From positions 530,196-594,195 of the forward strand of contig JACDOX010000162.1 in the NCBI GenBank assembly GCA_014549065.1: a DNA stretch of 64,000 bases, written 5' to 3'. The notes under the pieces were generated by a model. The model was not told the DNA's origin. It worked only from the letters and a program-made list of their open reading frames with translations, and made no database searches. Source of the DNA: Cardinalis cardinalis (taxonomy: Eukaryota > Chordata > Aves > Passeriformes > Cardinalidae). Position numbers and translations under genes: made by a program. Below are positions 38,818-51,100 of the stretch, one piece after another; the stretch's first letter is position 1; each line of letters opens with the position of its first letter.

Positions 38818-40890
38818 CTAAGGCACAGCAAAGAATCCAGGTCGTTGTGTTCAGGGAGGCTGGTTTTATTTTGATTNTGCATTGAGAGAGGGCTACTTCA
38901 GAAAACCAGACTTGTTGTTATCCTAAGCTGCCTCTAAATTAAAGGTATTGTGAGCAGATAACCCAAGCTGATTTAGCATGCTATTTATCTTTAATATTAA
39001 ATTCCAAACTAAACCTGGCATTTAAATAGCAAAAGCTGGAAGAGTTTATGAATCTGTATTTTCACACAATAACATTCTATTTTTTGTTTCCCTTCTGTTG
39101 CCTAATGGCCACAAACATGAGTCTCATTCTGTTTTCTTCTTGCCTAAGAAGTGATATTTTAGTTCTTGAGCTGTTTACTGAAGGTAATAATTAAACCTTG
39201 GTAGTCAATGTGGAAACTGGCTCTTTTAATCANTTTAATTGGGTTGATTGCATAATTTTTGGCTGGCTATAATTTGGTAAAAATGAGTTTCTTATCTGTA
39301 TAATGAATCAAAAATCTCAAAGGTCAAGAAAATAATTTATTTCTCAGTTATTCTATGGAGTCACTGTGCTGCCTGGGTCAGTTTGGCAGATCATTTAACC
39401 TTTCTAAGCCTGCAAATATTTTCTCCACTCTGTCATCACCATGCTTCACCTGCACNACCCTAAAGAATGTCCTTGGTTGTGCCATGAGCACAGGCTGGAG
39501 TATAAATTAAAGCCCAAAATATGCTTTGCTTGGGTTGGAAAATAGCTGGGGAAGATGCAGCTAAGGCCAGCAGAGCTCCTTTTTTCAAAATTACCTCTGA
39601 GAAAGGAAGAAGTCAGGGAAGTTTTTCTGCAATTAAGGGAAGCCTAGAGACCATCTGTCCCTGGGAACCAGGGATATTTGCTGCAGACAGACACAGATGG
39701 GCAGAGGGATGCTGAGGACAGGGCACATGGCTGTGCCTGCTCTGGAGTTTGGCTGCTCACCTGCCCTGCTCCTCCTCCCTTTCTGGGTCACCGTTGGTTG
39801 TTGCTTCCCCCTGGACTAAGGAAAGAAATGAAGCTGCTGTGGAGGTCAGGGAAAATCTCCCCCTGCAGGCTCTTTGGCAGGGGACTGGCCNGGAGCTGCA
39901 GACCTGGAGAGTCTGAGCTCTGTGCCCCCAAATCCCACNTGCAAACACTTGCAAACCTCAGAGGGTGTTTCCTGCTGAGTTGAAATAGAAGTGAATTTGT
40001 TGAAATTAAATGAGAAAAAACCCCCAGCATACACAAGGAGAGAGGGTAATTGATTTTATTTGTTGCTCTTGCTCTCAACCAAAGATAACTCATCCTTTTA
40101 TAAGAAAAACAGACCATCTATTTGAAGTTTCACTTTTTAACTGGCATGTTATTCCATTGATTAAACTAAAGCAAACAATGAGACTACTTCTGTCAACACA
40201 GCAAATCAAATGGCATAGTAGTCCCCATCAGGATCCCATCTGAGGAAAATTTAGGTTCAACTTCATAGCAAGCTCTAAATGTTAACCTGTGTGCAAGGAG
40301 GAGAGGAAATCTGCTTTATCTACATTCAGAGCTTGATCTAATCTACATAACAAGACACCAGCAGTGCTTCTCTGTTAACATTTTATTCTGTTTGTATTTG
40401 AATTACCAGAAAAAAATGTTCTATGGGTAAAGAGGAAAGAGATTGATAAACATCAAATGCAAATTAACAAGCAACAAAGCTGCTTTGTCCATCAGGGATG
40501 TGAAATTGAGGTAAATATGTTCAACAAGCTTTGATATTTTTTTTTGTTTTCAGACTCCTGTTGTAAATCTTTTTAAATTCTCTTATGTCCTTTTCCTTCC
40601 AACATATCATAATCTTTTTGATATTTACATAGCTAAGTGCAAGCAGAGACTGGGAGCAGAAANGCTGGAAAATAAAATGCCTTGCCCTATATGGTAAGAA
40701 AGTTTGGTGGGCACCCCAAAATGACCATTTAATCTATTTTCTTAGAAACAGACAGTGACTATTAAAAATTGAAGTGGTGGAGTACTTCAGTATTATTTCA
40801 AGAACATGTTGTAACTACTCACATTGGTTTGGATAAGTGAAGGGGAATTTTTTCTTTCAGTCAGTGCATCTGCAGCTTATTTTGTCATAG

Positions 40891-40975
40891 AAAACTTCCA
40901 GGATGGGGCACCCGTAGCTGCTCTGGGCAACCAGTGCCTCCCCACCTTCACAGTAAAGAATTTCTTTGTGATATT
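40891..40975 (-). mobile_element. CR1 LINE fragment, short
   Basis: An 85-bp piece with aaaacttccaggatggggca, tgctctgggcaaccagtgcc and cagtaaagaatttctttgtg in CR1 order. It overlaps in content with the copy at 36981. Confidence 0.8.
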
Positions 40976-41850
40976 TTATGTAAAAGCTGTCGTGTTATGA
41001 AGAAACACCTTTCTTAATCCAGAACTGCATGAGTTTTTCCATGTTTCAAGTTGGCTTTTAATATCTTAACTGTTTTGCTCAGGAATACAATGTTGAGTTG
41101 AAGAAGACATCTCACTTTTTGGGTGCACGTCAAGTTGTGTACCTGGGACAATGTGCTTGGTGCATTTCTGAAAACATTTTATTGCTTTCCACNCTATTTG
41201 GATTAGTTATTTAGCTGCTACTCATTTAGCTTTNTTTTTGTTTGCTAATCATCTGTTTNAAGTGGTTTAGANTTCTGGATCAATACATACTAAACNGGTG
41301 AACTTTCAAACAGTGTTGCTTTTACAACTAAGTGCATGCAATTCCTGTAAANANCTTATTTAATACTTCAAAGTGATTATTATTTTGCCATAAGTAAACT
41401 ATAATCTCCACTGCAAGGAGTATTTAAAGAATGTCTTAGGGAGCCCTGTTGTCTATCTGTTGGAAAGCAGAAGTTCTAATAGATGTGGAAACTAGAGGCC
41501 AGCTAAAAGCAANTGTAGAAATGAGCAGAGCCTGGAAGGTAGCTCTGTGGGGCTCATTGGGGCTGGGCCTAATTCCTTGTCTGGAAGAAGGACCTTTATT
41601 TAAAGGTCAGCCAGAATTGTTCTGGAAACCTTGCAGGGGCTTAAAAGAAGCCACTTAAGAACTTATATTGCCACTGGGAGTTGGCCTTTACTGCAAAATT
41701 CCCTGTGCTGGTTAACATTTATAATACTTGCTATGTTTCCCNTATTAATATGTTTGAATCATTTTTGTATACATTCTAACCAATTTTACTGCTCCACCCT
41801 GTCCTAAATTTTTACACCTGCTTCCTCTTCCTGCCAGCAGGTTCTGTTTT

Positions 41851-41908
41851 CTCATGTTGAAATCCTACTTCAAATGTTTTTCATGTTGAAATTCCACTTC
41901 AGACATTC
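41851..41908. repeat. Two-copy imperfect duplication (about 30 bp)
   Basis: tcatgttgaaatcctacttc is followed about 30 bp later by tcatgttgaaattccacttc. Confidence 0.75.
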
Positions 41909-44900
41909 AAAAGCTTTTTCTTCATCNGCTTTTCTGCCTGTCTTCCAGCCTTCCTCTTTCAGCAGAAGTTGCTTGTCTCTGGTATTCTTTGTACTTATCC
42001 TTGCCCAAAATGTCTCTTTACATCTGCCTGGCTGAACTTCAGCCTTTCCATGGAGATAACATGACCAGCTGAATAGTTTACAGGGAAAATAAATGCTAAG
42101 TAGAAGAGACAGAGAACAAAGGGGAAATTTAGTTTCCAAAGCTGCTTGGTAATGAAAGAAACTCAAAACTACCCTGTATTTGCAGAAATAGGCTGCTTGT
42201 GTAGATTTTNTGTGTATGCAGCAGTGATAATGGTGAAGTATCTATGTTTAAAAATACTAAAATAAAAAAAATTACCAGTGGGGCTGCTTACAAACCCACT
42301 TTAANCATATGATGTTGGCATTTAAGACTNGAAATACCAAAAGTTAATGGGACTTAGCTGCTTCTTAACAAGTCTGTGCAAATAGGCATGAGCAAGAGAA
42401 CTCAGAAATAAGTGGCAGGTTTGACAATTTCTTCACACAATTTTCTTCTTTGTTTCCTTAAAAAAAAAAAGGTGGGGTGAAGTCTCACTCTTGAGCCCTT
42501 TTGCAAAGCCATTTGGCACTTGTGCTGGTCACCCAGCAAAGAAATCAAGGGCTGCTTAAATTTGCTCTTTAATAGGGCAGTGAAAACAATCTCCTGGTGG
42601 TGCTGATGAGAACCAATGGATATGACCCCTGATTTTGAAAATTGATTTCCAATCAATAATTTATCTTGGAAGCATGAGATGCCACGCTGATAAACAACAA
42701 CTTAGAGAAAAGTACAGGAGGAATTTTTGCTCATCATTCTGGTACTGTAGTATTTGTGTCAGCACTCATCTTCTAAAATATTTATCTGGGTGTTTCAGTT
42801 ATTTAACAGAAAGATCAAAAATACATCATCACCAGAAAGTGAATTTAAGTGAGGGACTGCTGAATGGGGAATAAAGCTGTAATTAGGGGAGTTGTTCCTG
42901 TCTGGTGGAGCTGGGAGAACAAGAGAGCTGCAAGTGCCTTGTCTCCCCTAAGGTTTTGCTGTGGATAGTTTAGCACTCCTTGTCNGTGTTCTGGCTTTCT
43001 TCTTGTAGATATTTTCTTTTAGGTTTTGCCTTTTCCTGGCTGGGTTTTGTGTCTGTGCCCTGGTTGGACTTGTGGAATTTGGGTGCTCATAATATTTCCC
43101 TTGGGGTTAATCAGGTGGCCCTTTTGTGGAGATCTCTTTCCTGTCGCTCAGGCAGTGGTGTCTCAGGTCCACTCTGTGCTGGCNAACATTAATGCTGCTT
43201 TTGGATGAAGTGGTTCTGCCCTTTTCAAGCCCTGGCAGCTCACTTCTGGCCCTGTGCCATCTTTCTCCTGCTGCTTCTGCAAACATTTGCATAGTGATCC
43301 AGTTCAGAGGCATGATGGATTTGGAAACTAGCCTCTCAAACAAACAAAAAAAAGAGCTGGAGTTTGACCTGGATCAGTGCTTTGTTTTGCTTCACTATTT
43401 GTGTTAAAGCAGTCTGGGGACAAGGGTGGAGTGCTCTGGGGTAAGAGGAAGGGTGGGCTTGGTTTTTGGGAGGCAATGCTGGTTACTGCCAGCTTTCAAG
43501 GAGTGCAGAGGGAGCTTGAACCCATCAAATTGCCCTTTGGAATTGGTCTTCAAATTTTCCTCTGCGTGACCTTTCCTGCCCAACCAGGGGGAGGTGTGAA
43601 ATGCATGGTGTGCTGGGACTCAACTCCCCCACCTCCAGCTCTGTCTGCAGTGCATTTTTGTTTTAATATTATTATAATTAAAAAAGAAAATGCTTGATCT
43701 TCTCCAGCATTTTAATTTAGTACCTCATCAAGCTGGTTCTTGAGCTGATATGTATAATCCTGAATAAAGCCACAGAATCCAAGTGTTGGGAGCTCTGGCA
43801 GGTTTTACACAGAAATCCCTTTCCTGAATAGTTTTCCTTCAGAGTTAATNACTAAATACCTCTCTCTAGCAGTGACTGTTCCTCACCCTGCAAACTTTTC
43901 TCACAGTCTGGTTCATGGCATTACTCAGCCTGTGACAATGCCCACTCTGTATCCCAGATATTCCCACAGGTAGGTTTGCAACTGGCCTCACAGCAGAAGT
44001 CTGCAGGGCTTCCCCCTGCAGGAAACAGGGCTGCTATTGTGCNAATGAATGTTTATATAAAAATAGATTGGTCTTATCTTGACTAGGAGTCAGTGACCCC
44101 TGGATTTGAAGCCTGGCTCTGAGACCTGGCCTTGGACAAGGCATTTGGTGCTTGTGCCTCAGCTGTGTTTTAGGGACAGACAAGACCAGGAGGTTTTGTT
44201 ACTTTGCAGGGTCAACAAAAATCACACAGAGCCACAAGTAAGCTGAAGATTTTCAAANGTGGTTTTTATAGTGGATTTATCTGATAATACCTGGATGTTC
44301 AATGAAGATCCCCTGTCCAGTGTGTCTCTCTATTGATATTTCAAACCCTTTCACATCAAGTTTACAATATCTAACTTACAAATATATGTAAACATGTATA
44401 TTTATTAAATTCCTTTTGTGTGATGTTCAACAACCTTAAGGCTCCAAAGAATAGATTAATCTGTTGCTGCTGTTGGTTTTTCCCCTGCTGTGTCTGTTTG
44501 CACTCACTGGAGCACACCCTTCTCCCTGAGAGTGAGCTCTGGGAGTTGAATTTTTTCCCATTTGATAACCTGTNCACTGTTTAATTCCAGCCTTTTGCAA
44601 TGTTATTGTAGGGTTTTTGAAAGTTATTTTTTAGAGAAAAAGGGAGTTTGATGGTCATGGTTTGGACTGTTTGAAATTCTCCTTAATGGTGCAGTGGCAG
44701 CAAGTGGCAGAATAAGAAATTCCAGCAGATTTTGTGAAAGCTGTGGGCTGGACTGGAAAAAATCAATCTAAAAATAGCATCTGTAAAGGGAAGGCAGCAG
44801 TCTGAGCTCTGCTCCTTTCATCTGGCCCGTTGGTCTGAGGAACATCACCTGGCCACAGCCCCAGAGGCTGGNTGCACATCCTGCTGCTCCNGCCGAGCTA

Positions 44901-47900
44901 AAGGGCAAGGGGNGGGGGNAGAAGTTCAGTAACAAAGGGAGCATAAAGCCATCCTTTCACTCTCTCATCTTCCTGCTTCTTTGTGGCCTTCCTGTGTCAA
45001 AATGGGTGTTTAACCAGCTGCAGCTCAAGCTTGCTTTGCTTGGGGCATGTGCAGAGGCCAGGGCAGGACAGTGCCTGGAGCTGCGGCACACTCAGTGCCC
45101 AGGAGTTGAGAAATGTGGACAGACAACGTGAGGTGGAACAAACCCTGTTGGTGTGACGCTTTCCATTGTGTGTTTATTGCCAAGATGATAATGACATCTG
45201 TTTTTATTAATTTACAGAGAATCTTGTCAGCACTCCTCTACACCAAAAGCAGCCACAAACAAAACACAATCAGTTTAATTGTAGGAATCCTATGATCTGT
45301 TGGTTTGTTTCNTTTTTTTTAAGAAAAGGAAGAAGGCATCCCAGACAACTGTGATAAACCTGATGTTTCAGCTGTGTTGAACCAATGGAATTGACAGATA
45401 GGAACCTGGGATGCAATATTTTCATGGGTTATACAAGTATTAATTAGTAAGCTAGGCAACTTGCCTTTTTTTCTGATGTAGTAAGTTTGATTGTGGAAAA
45501 ATCTTTTGGAATATCCTTGGGACAAAAGTGAAACAGCTCCTAAAAGATAACAGCTTCCCTGTGGGAGCTGTGATAGCCAGTGGCTCTGGTTAACAAATGG
45601 TGGGATCTTCCATTTCCACACAGCTTGAGACAGCAAATTGCCAGTTTCTCCAGTATTCAAATGGTTTTGTTTAAAAAATGATGTTTAAATGATTTGTTTC
45701 CCAACTGTGGTAGTGGGGCCCATATCCTGTTCATCTTGCCACTGTGGATACAGACCTTCATTATCCTTTCCATGCTTACTTGTGCATTATTTTCCAGAAG
45801 ATTAGATGTCTTGTGCCTTATTGACAAGTCTCCAAGAAGTTCTTTGTCCCAGTNTTTATTAAACTTAAAGGCTTGATTCCTGGGAGCTGGTTTTTCAGCT
45901 GGACATTTTCCTTTCTTATTATAGAATGAGATATTCCTGGGTAGTTTTTGCATGAAAATCCACTTGCCAAAACCTGGGGAAGTTTTTTCCTCCTAACCCA
46001 ACTCTTATTTGGCTGCTATATAACTGCACTTTACTGCTCTCTGTCAAATCCACTGCCCTGGAATGTGTTGCACTCTCAGATGACTTTAGGGACAGACAAA
46101 CCATGTCATGGTCTTTGTCTTTCTGCTCACACTCACTGGCCTGTACCTCTTATGCCCTTAAATTCTGTGTATTGCCCTGCTGTATTTTGGGTTCACATGT
46201 TTTAGCAGTGGCAGACAAACAGAGAAACCACAGATATGTTTATGCTTTTTATTGACTTAGGTGCTTTGGAGAGCAGCATTAATCTACAGTTCACTGAAGC
46301 AGCAAAAAAATGAAATACTCCCTGCAGAGTTTTCCTTTGTAAATAGAGCCTTCCATTAAGCTGCTGTGGACTGGCTTGCTTTCAGGTTTCTGAATGCACT
46401 GGTTTTGTCTTCATTAGTAATTATAGCTGAGGGTAATAACACCAGAATTATTCTTCATCAGAAACAACAATAAGGCTTGATGATGTGGGGGTGTGATGTG
46501 ATGTGCTGTGGGAGTGCTTGTCCTTGACCTCCAGCCTCAGGCCTGGCTCTCCACTGCCCAGCCAGCCTNTGGGCACCTAAATTGGGAAATGACAGTGGCA
46601 GCCTTTGGTCCCTGCTCTGGAGTCACTGCTGGGACAGTGACCGGGCAGTGAAGAGGGAATGACTCAAACTAAAGTGTTAGACACAGTGGTAAAAAATGCT
46701 CTTTTATCCCTTGCTGTTGTTTGACTTTATTTACTTAGGCTGATCTGGCTGAGATCAGTATAGCAAATGTGTGCTTGGATACCTCAGTACACTCACCTGG
46801 TTTATGAGTGATCAAGTCACTTCACCCTTCCATGCTTCACTTTTGCTTTACTGTCTCTTTTTAAATGTGACCTGGCAGTGGCATTGCTTGTTTGGTTCTT
46901 TCTTTCTTATTTTATTTTATTTTTCTTCTAACTGAATTTTTATTTTGCATTAAAATGCAGAGGAATTGTCTTGGAGGATTACTCACAGGAAAAAAAGAAC
47001 AATAATAATTCATTTTTCTGGCCTCCTAAATCTGAAAAGTTATATGATGTCCAAGCACNGCAGAGTTTATTGTTGGGCTTTTCAGTTTTTTCCACTCTAA
47101 ATGTTTTCTTCCATTTGTCCGCAGAATAATAATTTTCGTATCCTGGAGCAGCTTTGAATTTGTGGGACAAAACTACAAAATTCATTTGCTCTTGTAGGTG
47201 GAAAAGCCCAGAAGGAAAATGTTCTGCTGTTCTTAGTGTGAGACCCCTGATTACAAATATCTTTAGTCTGGAATAAACATGCCTTTCATTTTAGCCTAAG
47301 CTATATCACAGATTAAAACTGCTTCTGAGCTCAGAGTATATATAATGGACAGATTTGGGTGGTGTTGGTTTAAAAGGATGTTGTGAGCTACAAACCACAG
47401 AGCAGCATCTGTGTCTGTCTGGATCCCTGTAGGATTTGCTTTTTTGGTTNGTTCCACTATTTGGGAATACTGACTTTTATGAAAGCCTCACCTGTGCAGA
47501 TTCTTGATGTACAGGATGATTTAGTTTAGCATTTACATTAATTCCCTGAAATGTCTTTTCACTGGGAGGAGGAAGCTTCAAAGCCAGACCTAGCTCTTAG
47601 AGTTTACAGCAGTGCTGGTTATCACAGGACTGGGTAATTGTGCTGTGTTTTCTGGATCCTTTGGGAGGTTGGGTGTGCCTAGGAAGGAAGGTCATCTTCT
47701 TTTTTAAAACTCTTTTTCTTCTCCTGTCCTTCCTCTTCTCCAGTAAATTGGTAGCCAGATTTATTTTCTTTACACTCTGCTTGCCCACATAACTGACAGA
47801 AAGAAATAAAAGAAGGTTAAACCATAAAACTTCCTTGTTAAATGTATGTTATTTCCAAGAAGAAAAAAAAATGTAGCTGATTCATTTTGAAGACTTGAAC

Positions 47901-47937
47901 TGTAACTTTATTTTATTTTTCTCCTTTGTATTGGCAG

Positions 47938-47953
47938 GATAAAAAACTTTAAC
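47938..47953 (+). other. SHANK2: 5' UTR part of first coding exon, after 3' splice site
   Basis: A T-rich tract (47907-47934) ends in CAG at 47935-47937, a good acceptor. The 16 nt that follow lead directly to the ATG. There is no promoter-like or CpG-rich sequence here, so transcription of this isoform probably starts elsewhere and this is an internal exon. The exact acceptor is inferred from the consensus. Confidence 0.75.
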
Positions 47954-48157
47954 ATGCCTCGTAGCCCTACATCAAGTGAAGATGAAATGGCACAAAGCTT
48001 CTCTGACTATTCTGTTGAGTCTGAATCAGACAGCTCCAAAGAAGAAACTATTTATGACACAATTAGAGCAACTGCAGAAAAGCCAAGCAGCAGAATGGAA
48101 GACAGTCAGAGCAACACTTTAGTGATTCGAATTATCATACCTGACTTGCAGCAAACG
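47954..48157 (+). CDS. SHANK2: SHANK2 coding exon 1 (start codon, residues 1-68)
   Basis: This exon encodes the N-terminus of the long form of SHANK2, a multidomain scaffold of the postsynaptic density and of epithelial apical membranes. The translation begins MPRSPTSSEDEMAQSFSDYS, which I recognise as the vertebrate long-isoform N-terminus. Residues 1-53 form a Ser/Asp/Glu-rich acidic extension. Residues 54-68 (TLVIRIIIPDLQQT) open the SPN domain, a ubiquitin-like fold that in SHANK3 binds GTP-loaded Ras and Rap1. Arg59 aligns with SHANK3 Arg12, a reported GTPase-contact residue. The exon ends in phase 0 at ACG|gtaagg. The ATG has A at -3. Only 16 nt of untranslated exon precede it after the acceptor at 47937, so the 5' UTR must continue in an upstream exon. 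Reading through the donor gives about 60 unrelated residues, so the donor is real. Confidence 0.96.
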
Positions 48158-51100
48158 GTAAGGCAGAGTGCACTGCAATTAAACAAAGTAAAATTAATGA
48201 TTAGCTTTGCTGGCTTCAACCTGCAGTACATCTATTCCCCCTTCTTTTTTTTACTTTCTTTTTTGACATGCTACAGACAAAACTTATGTTTTGTTTTAAT
48301 GCCTATGCTTTGTACTCCAGTGGTTTATCTTGGTTGCCTCAAGTAAAGGCACCATCCCTTCCAAGAGAATTTATTGTGTTGACCTGATGAAAGCCAAGTT
48401 CATAAAGCAAAATATCTCTCTGATCTGCACTCAGAGATTTTGGGTAAAAGAAAGAGACTTAGGAATCCATAACTTTATCAAAAAAAATCACGTGTTAACT
48501 CTATGAAAGCCTCAAGTATATGTATATGGCTTCTCTAGTTCCTCTTCTCCTGAAGTAGTTTGTGATTGACACTAGACTGGGGTCCTGCAAGAGGTCATCA
48601 AATTCTCTCTCTTTACTGTATTTGTTGTCTTTCTCTGTCAACCTGCCTCACAAAAGACATCCCTTTTTTGAGAGCCTGTGGCTTTTAAAGTGTAAAGATG
48701 AGGGGGGAAAAAAGCACAAATAAGCCTTTCCTTCCTCCTTTGCTGCTGTGCCTGTACTACAGCATGTTGTTTCTGAACCTTCCAGCCAGAGAAACCAGCA
48801 TGAGTGCTGTGATAGGCATAACAGTGTCATGCTGGAAAAGGTCTTGGGAGAGACNGATTCCCTCTAGAACCACAATTTGTCTGAGTTTGCTGTGAATTNT
48901 CTGAATTACCCTGGGTCTCCTTGAATGCTGCTGTCAGGGTTTTCAGTGGTGGCACCAGCCTTTTGAAATTTCCAAGATTATAAAACCCCATCCATTCCAT
49001 GGATGTGAGCCATGTACATCACTTTGTGCTGACATGTAAGAGCTACATCATGCCCTGCTGCTGTTCAAGATCTATCTCATGAAACCCTTCCTTTCTTCTT
49101 AATTAAGTTCATTTTTAGAATGATAGAGATGGGCTGGATGCAGCCTGACAGGGAAAAGCTGTTTTGACAGTGTGCCCTCAGGTGTGGTTCTGGAGCTCTT
49201 TTTTGATGATCTTGCCAGCTTGCTCTATCTGTGAGCCTGTCAATGAACAGATCTGTNAAAATGGAATGGAAATACCAGCTTTTCTGCTATGTTTACTCTG
49301 CTGTGAAGACCACAGGGATAGTAGCTTCCTGAAGTCCTCTCATTTAATTACTCTTGTTTTTAGATCAGTAATAAGTTACTTATTGACATTATCAAGACAA
49401 ATTTAAAAATTTGTTCATTTTTATTGCTTTACTTTTTGTATTTTTTCCTTTTCAACAAACTCTTCATGAAAAGTAACTGAATTGTTTTAAGCAATTCTAA
49501 AGCAGCTGAATGTATTTGTTATTTAATTTATCAGCCCACAAACTCTTTGTGCAGGAAAGTGAAGCCTGGATTCAGGTTAGCAAACAGAAATATTGGTGGA
49601 TTAAATGTAGTGAAGAGTTTTAGCTGTTGTACAGCTACAAGCCAGAGCAAACATAGGCCCCATTTCCTGTATAATTATAATTAATATATGAGCTGTTTAA
49701 AATTAGTCTGTTTAATCAAAGAAGCATGAAATAACATAATTTAGTTTTCTGCCTTTTTTTGGGGTTTTTAGGGAGGATGATCAAGACTATATTTGTTCTA
49801 AGGAAGACAAGTTTAGGGGTTTAGATAAAATTCAGCCCACTGGGAAGCTTTAAAGCCAAACTCCCAGAGAATGAAGTTTACTTGTCTGCAGTGGCTGAGG
49901 TACAAACTGCCTTTATTCCACTGCAGCTATGAGATGAGCACCAAACACCATGAGTAGGATGTGCTGCCATGGAAAACTTTATAAATTACCACACATTGTA
50001 GGAAGTCTGTCTTGTTGCTCTTTTATTCTCATTTGAAACTTGAAGACGATGTGAAGCTTGACAAGATCATACGGAGCCCTTAAGAACAATTGCTTTTCAG
50101 TTCTTATTTCAGTTATTTTTTTGTCTTCTCAGTTTGGGTGAGAACCCAATTTACTGAAACACGACTTGGTAGAAATGGTAATTTCTTATTGCCTCTGTGC
50201 ATGACCTGTATTCAATAAGTGTCATCCTCCTCACAGGAGGGTGGAGAATATTTAAATGAACAACTGAAAGATTTCTTGAGCTCAGTAGAATTCCTGAGGG
50301 AATGGAGGGCATGGAAAGCCCTCCAGTCTCAAGGAGCATGGGTGAAACAGCTGTGTTATCTGGCATATATTATTTGGTCTGAATCCACGCCCAGTCATCT
50401 TGTATCAATTTCCTTTTTCAGCCTATGTAGGAACAAATCCCGAGTGATGCTGGCTCTAAGTGAAATCAGTCTGGTTCTTCAGGAGCTGTTGTCAAGAAAT
50501 TCTCCTTTACCTTGATATTCTGACAGTGATGGTGTTTTGTGCTTAGAATTGCTCCTTGCCACAGACATTGAGAACACTTCTGTCAGCCAGTGGTTTTAAG
50601 GAATGTTTTCATCATTTTACTGTTAACACATGGTGCTTGTTCCACTCTTGTTTTACCCTATACTTATTGTGCTCCCTGTGGGTTATGTTTAAAGTCAAAA
50701 TGCTCAAATCCATACATTTTATTAAATTCTGAGGCTGAGATGGGTTTGGGTCTGCTGAAGACTTCTCTGAGACTTTCTGCCCATCTGTTTTACTGCTCCA
50801 CTGCAATAATGAGTATTTACTGCTTAATCCTCCCCTGGGTTTTGGAGTTTTTAAAATTATATTGGACTTTCTAGGAAGAATAGTTTGCTAAGTGACAGTT
50901 CATTATAGCAACAGCTTTAGTTGGAGCCCCTTGGTGTCTGTTTCTGTATAGCTTTTTATAATTTGTATCCTTTCTTTACTTTTTTTATTATATGTTCNGT
51001 TTTAGGATTAAGAATCTTTTCCTTTACTGCTCTTGCTTCTCAAATAGAACATTTTGTTTACTTTGTGCACTTTTTACCTTAAAGGTGGAACCCAGTTGTG

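Larger units (their letters stand above)
35620..47937 (+). other. Probable SHANK2 5' UTR intron
   Basis: About 12.3 kb between the predicted UTR exon and the first coding exon. It contains three CR1 fragments (36981, 38525, 40891), a small duplication at 41.85 kb and a SOX-like palindrome at 40.47 kb. Nothing else is recognised. Confidence 0.5.

Noticed and set aside
38447..38882. Open frames of more than 100 codons at 38.5 kb
   Set aside because: They fall in a truncated CR1 fragment and do not encode a host protein.
48158..48346. Open frame continuing about 60 codons past the end of coding exon 1
   Set aside because: It is intron read-through beyond a good donor (ACG|gtaagg). The next exon restores the SHANK2 sequence exactly at the junction.
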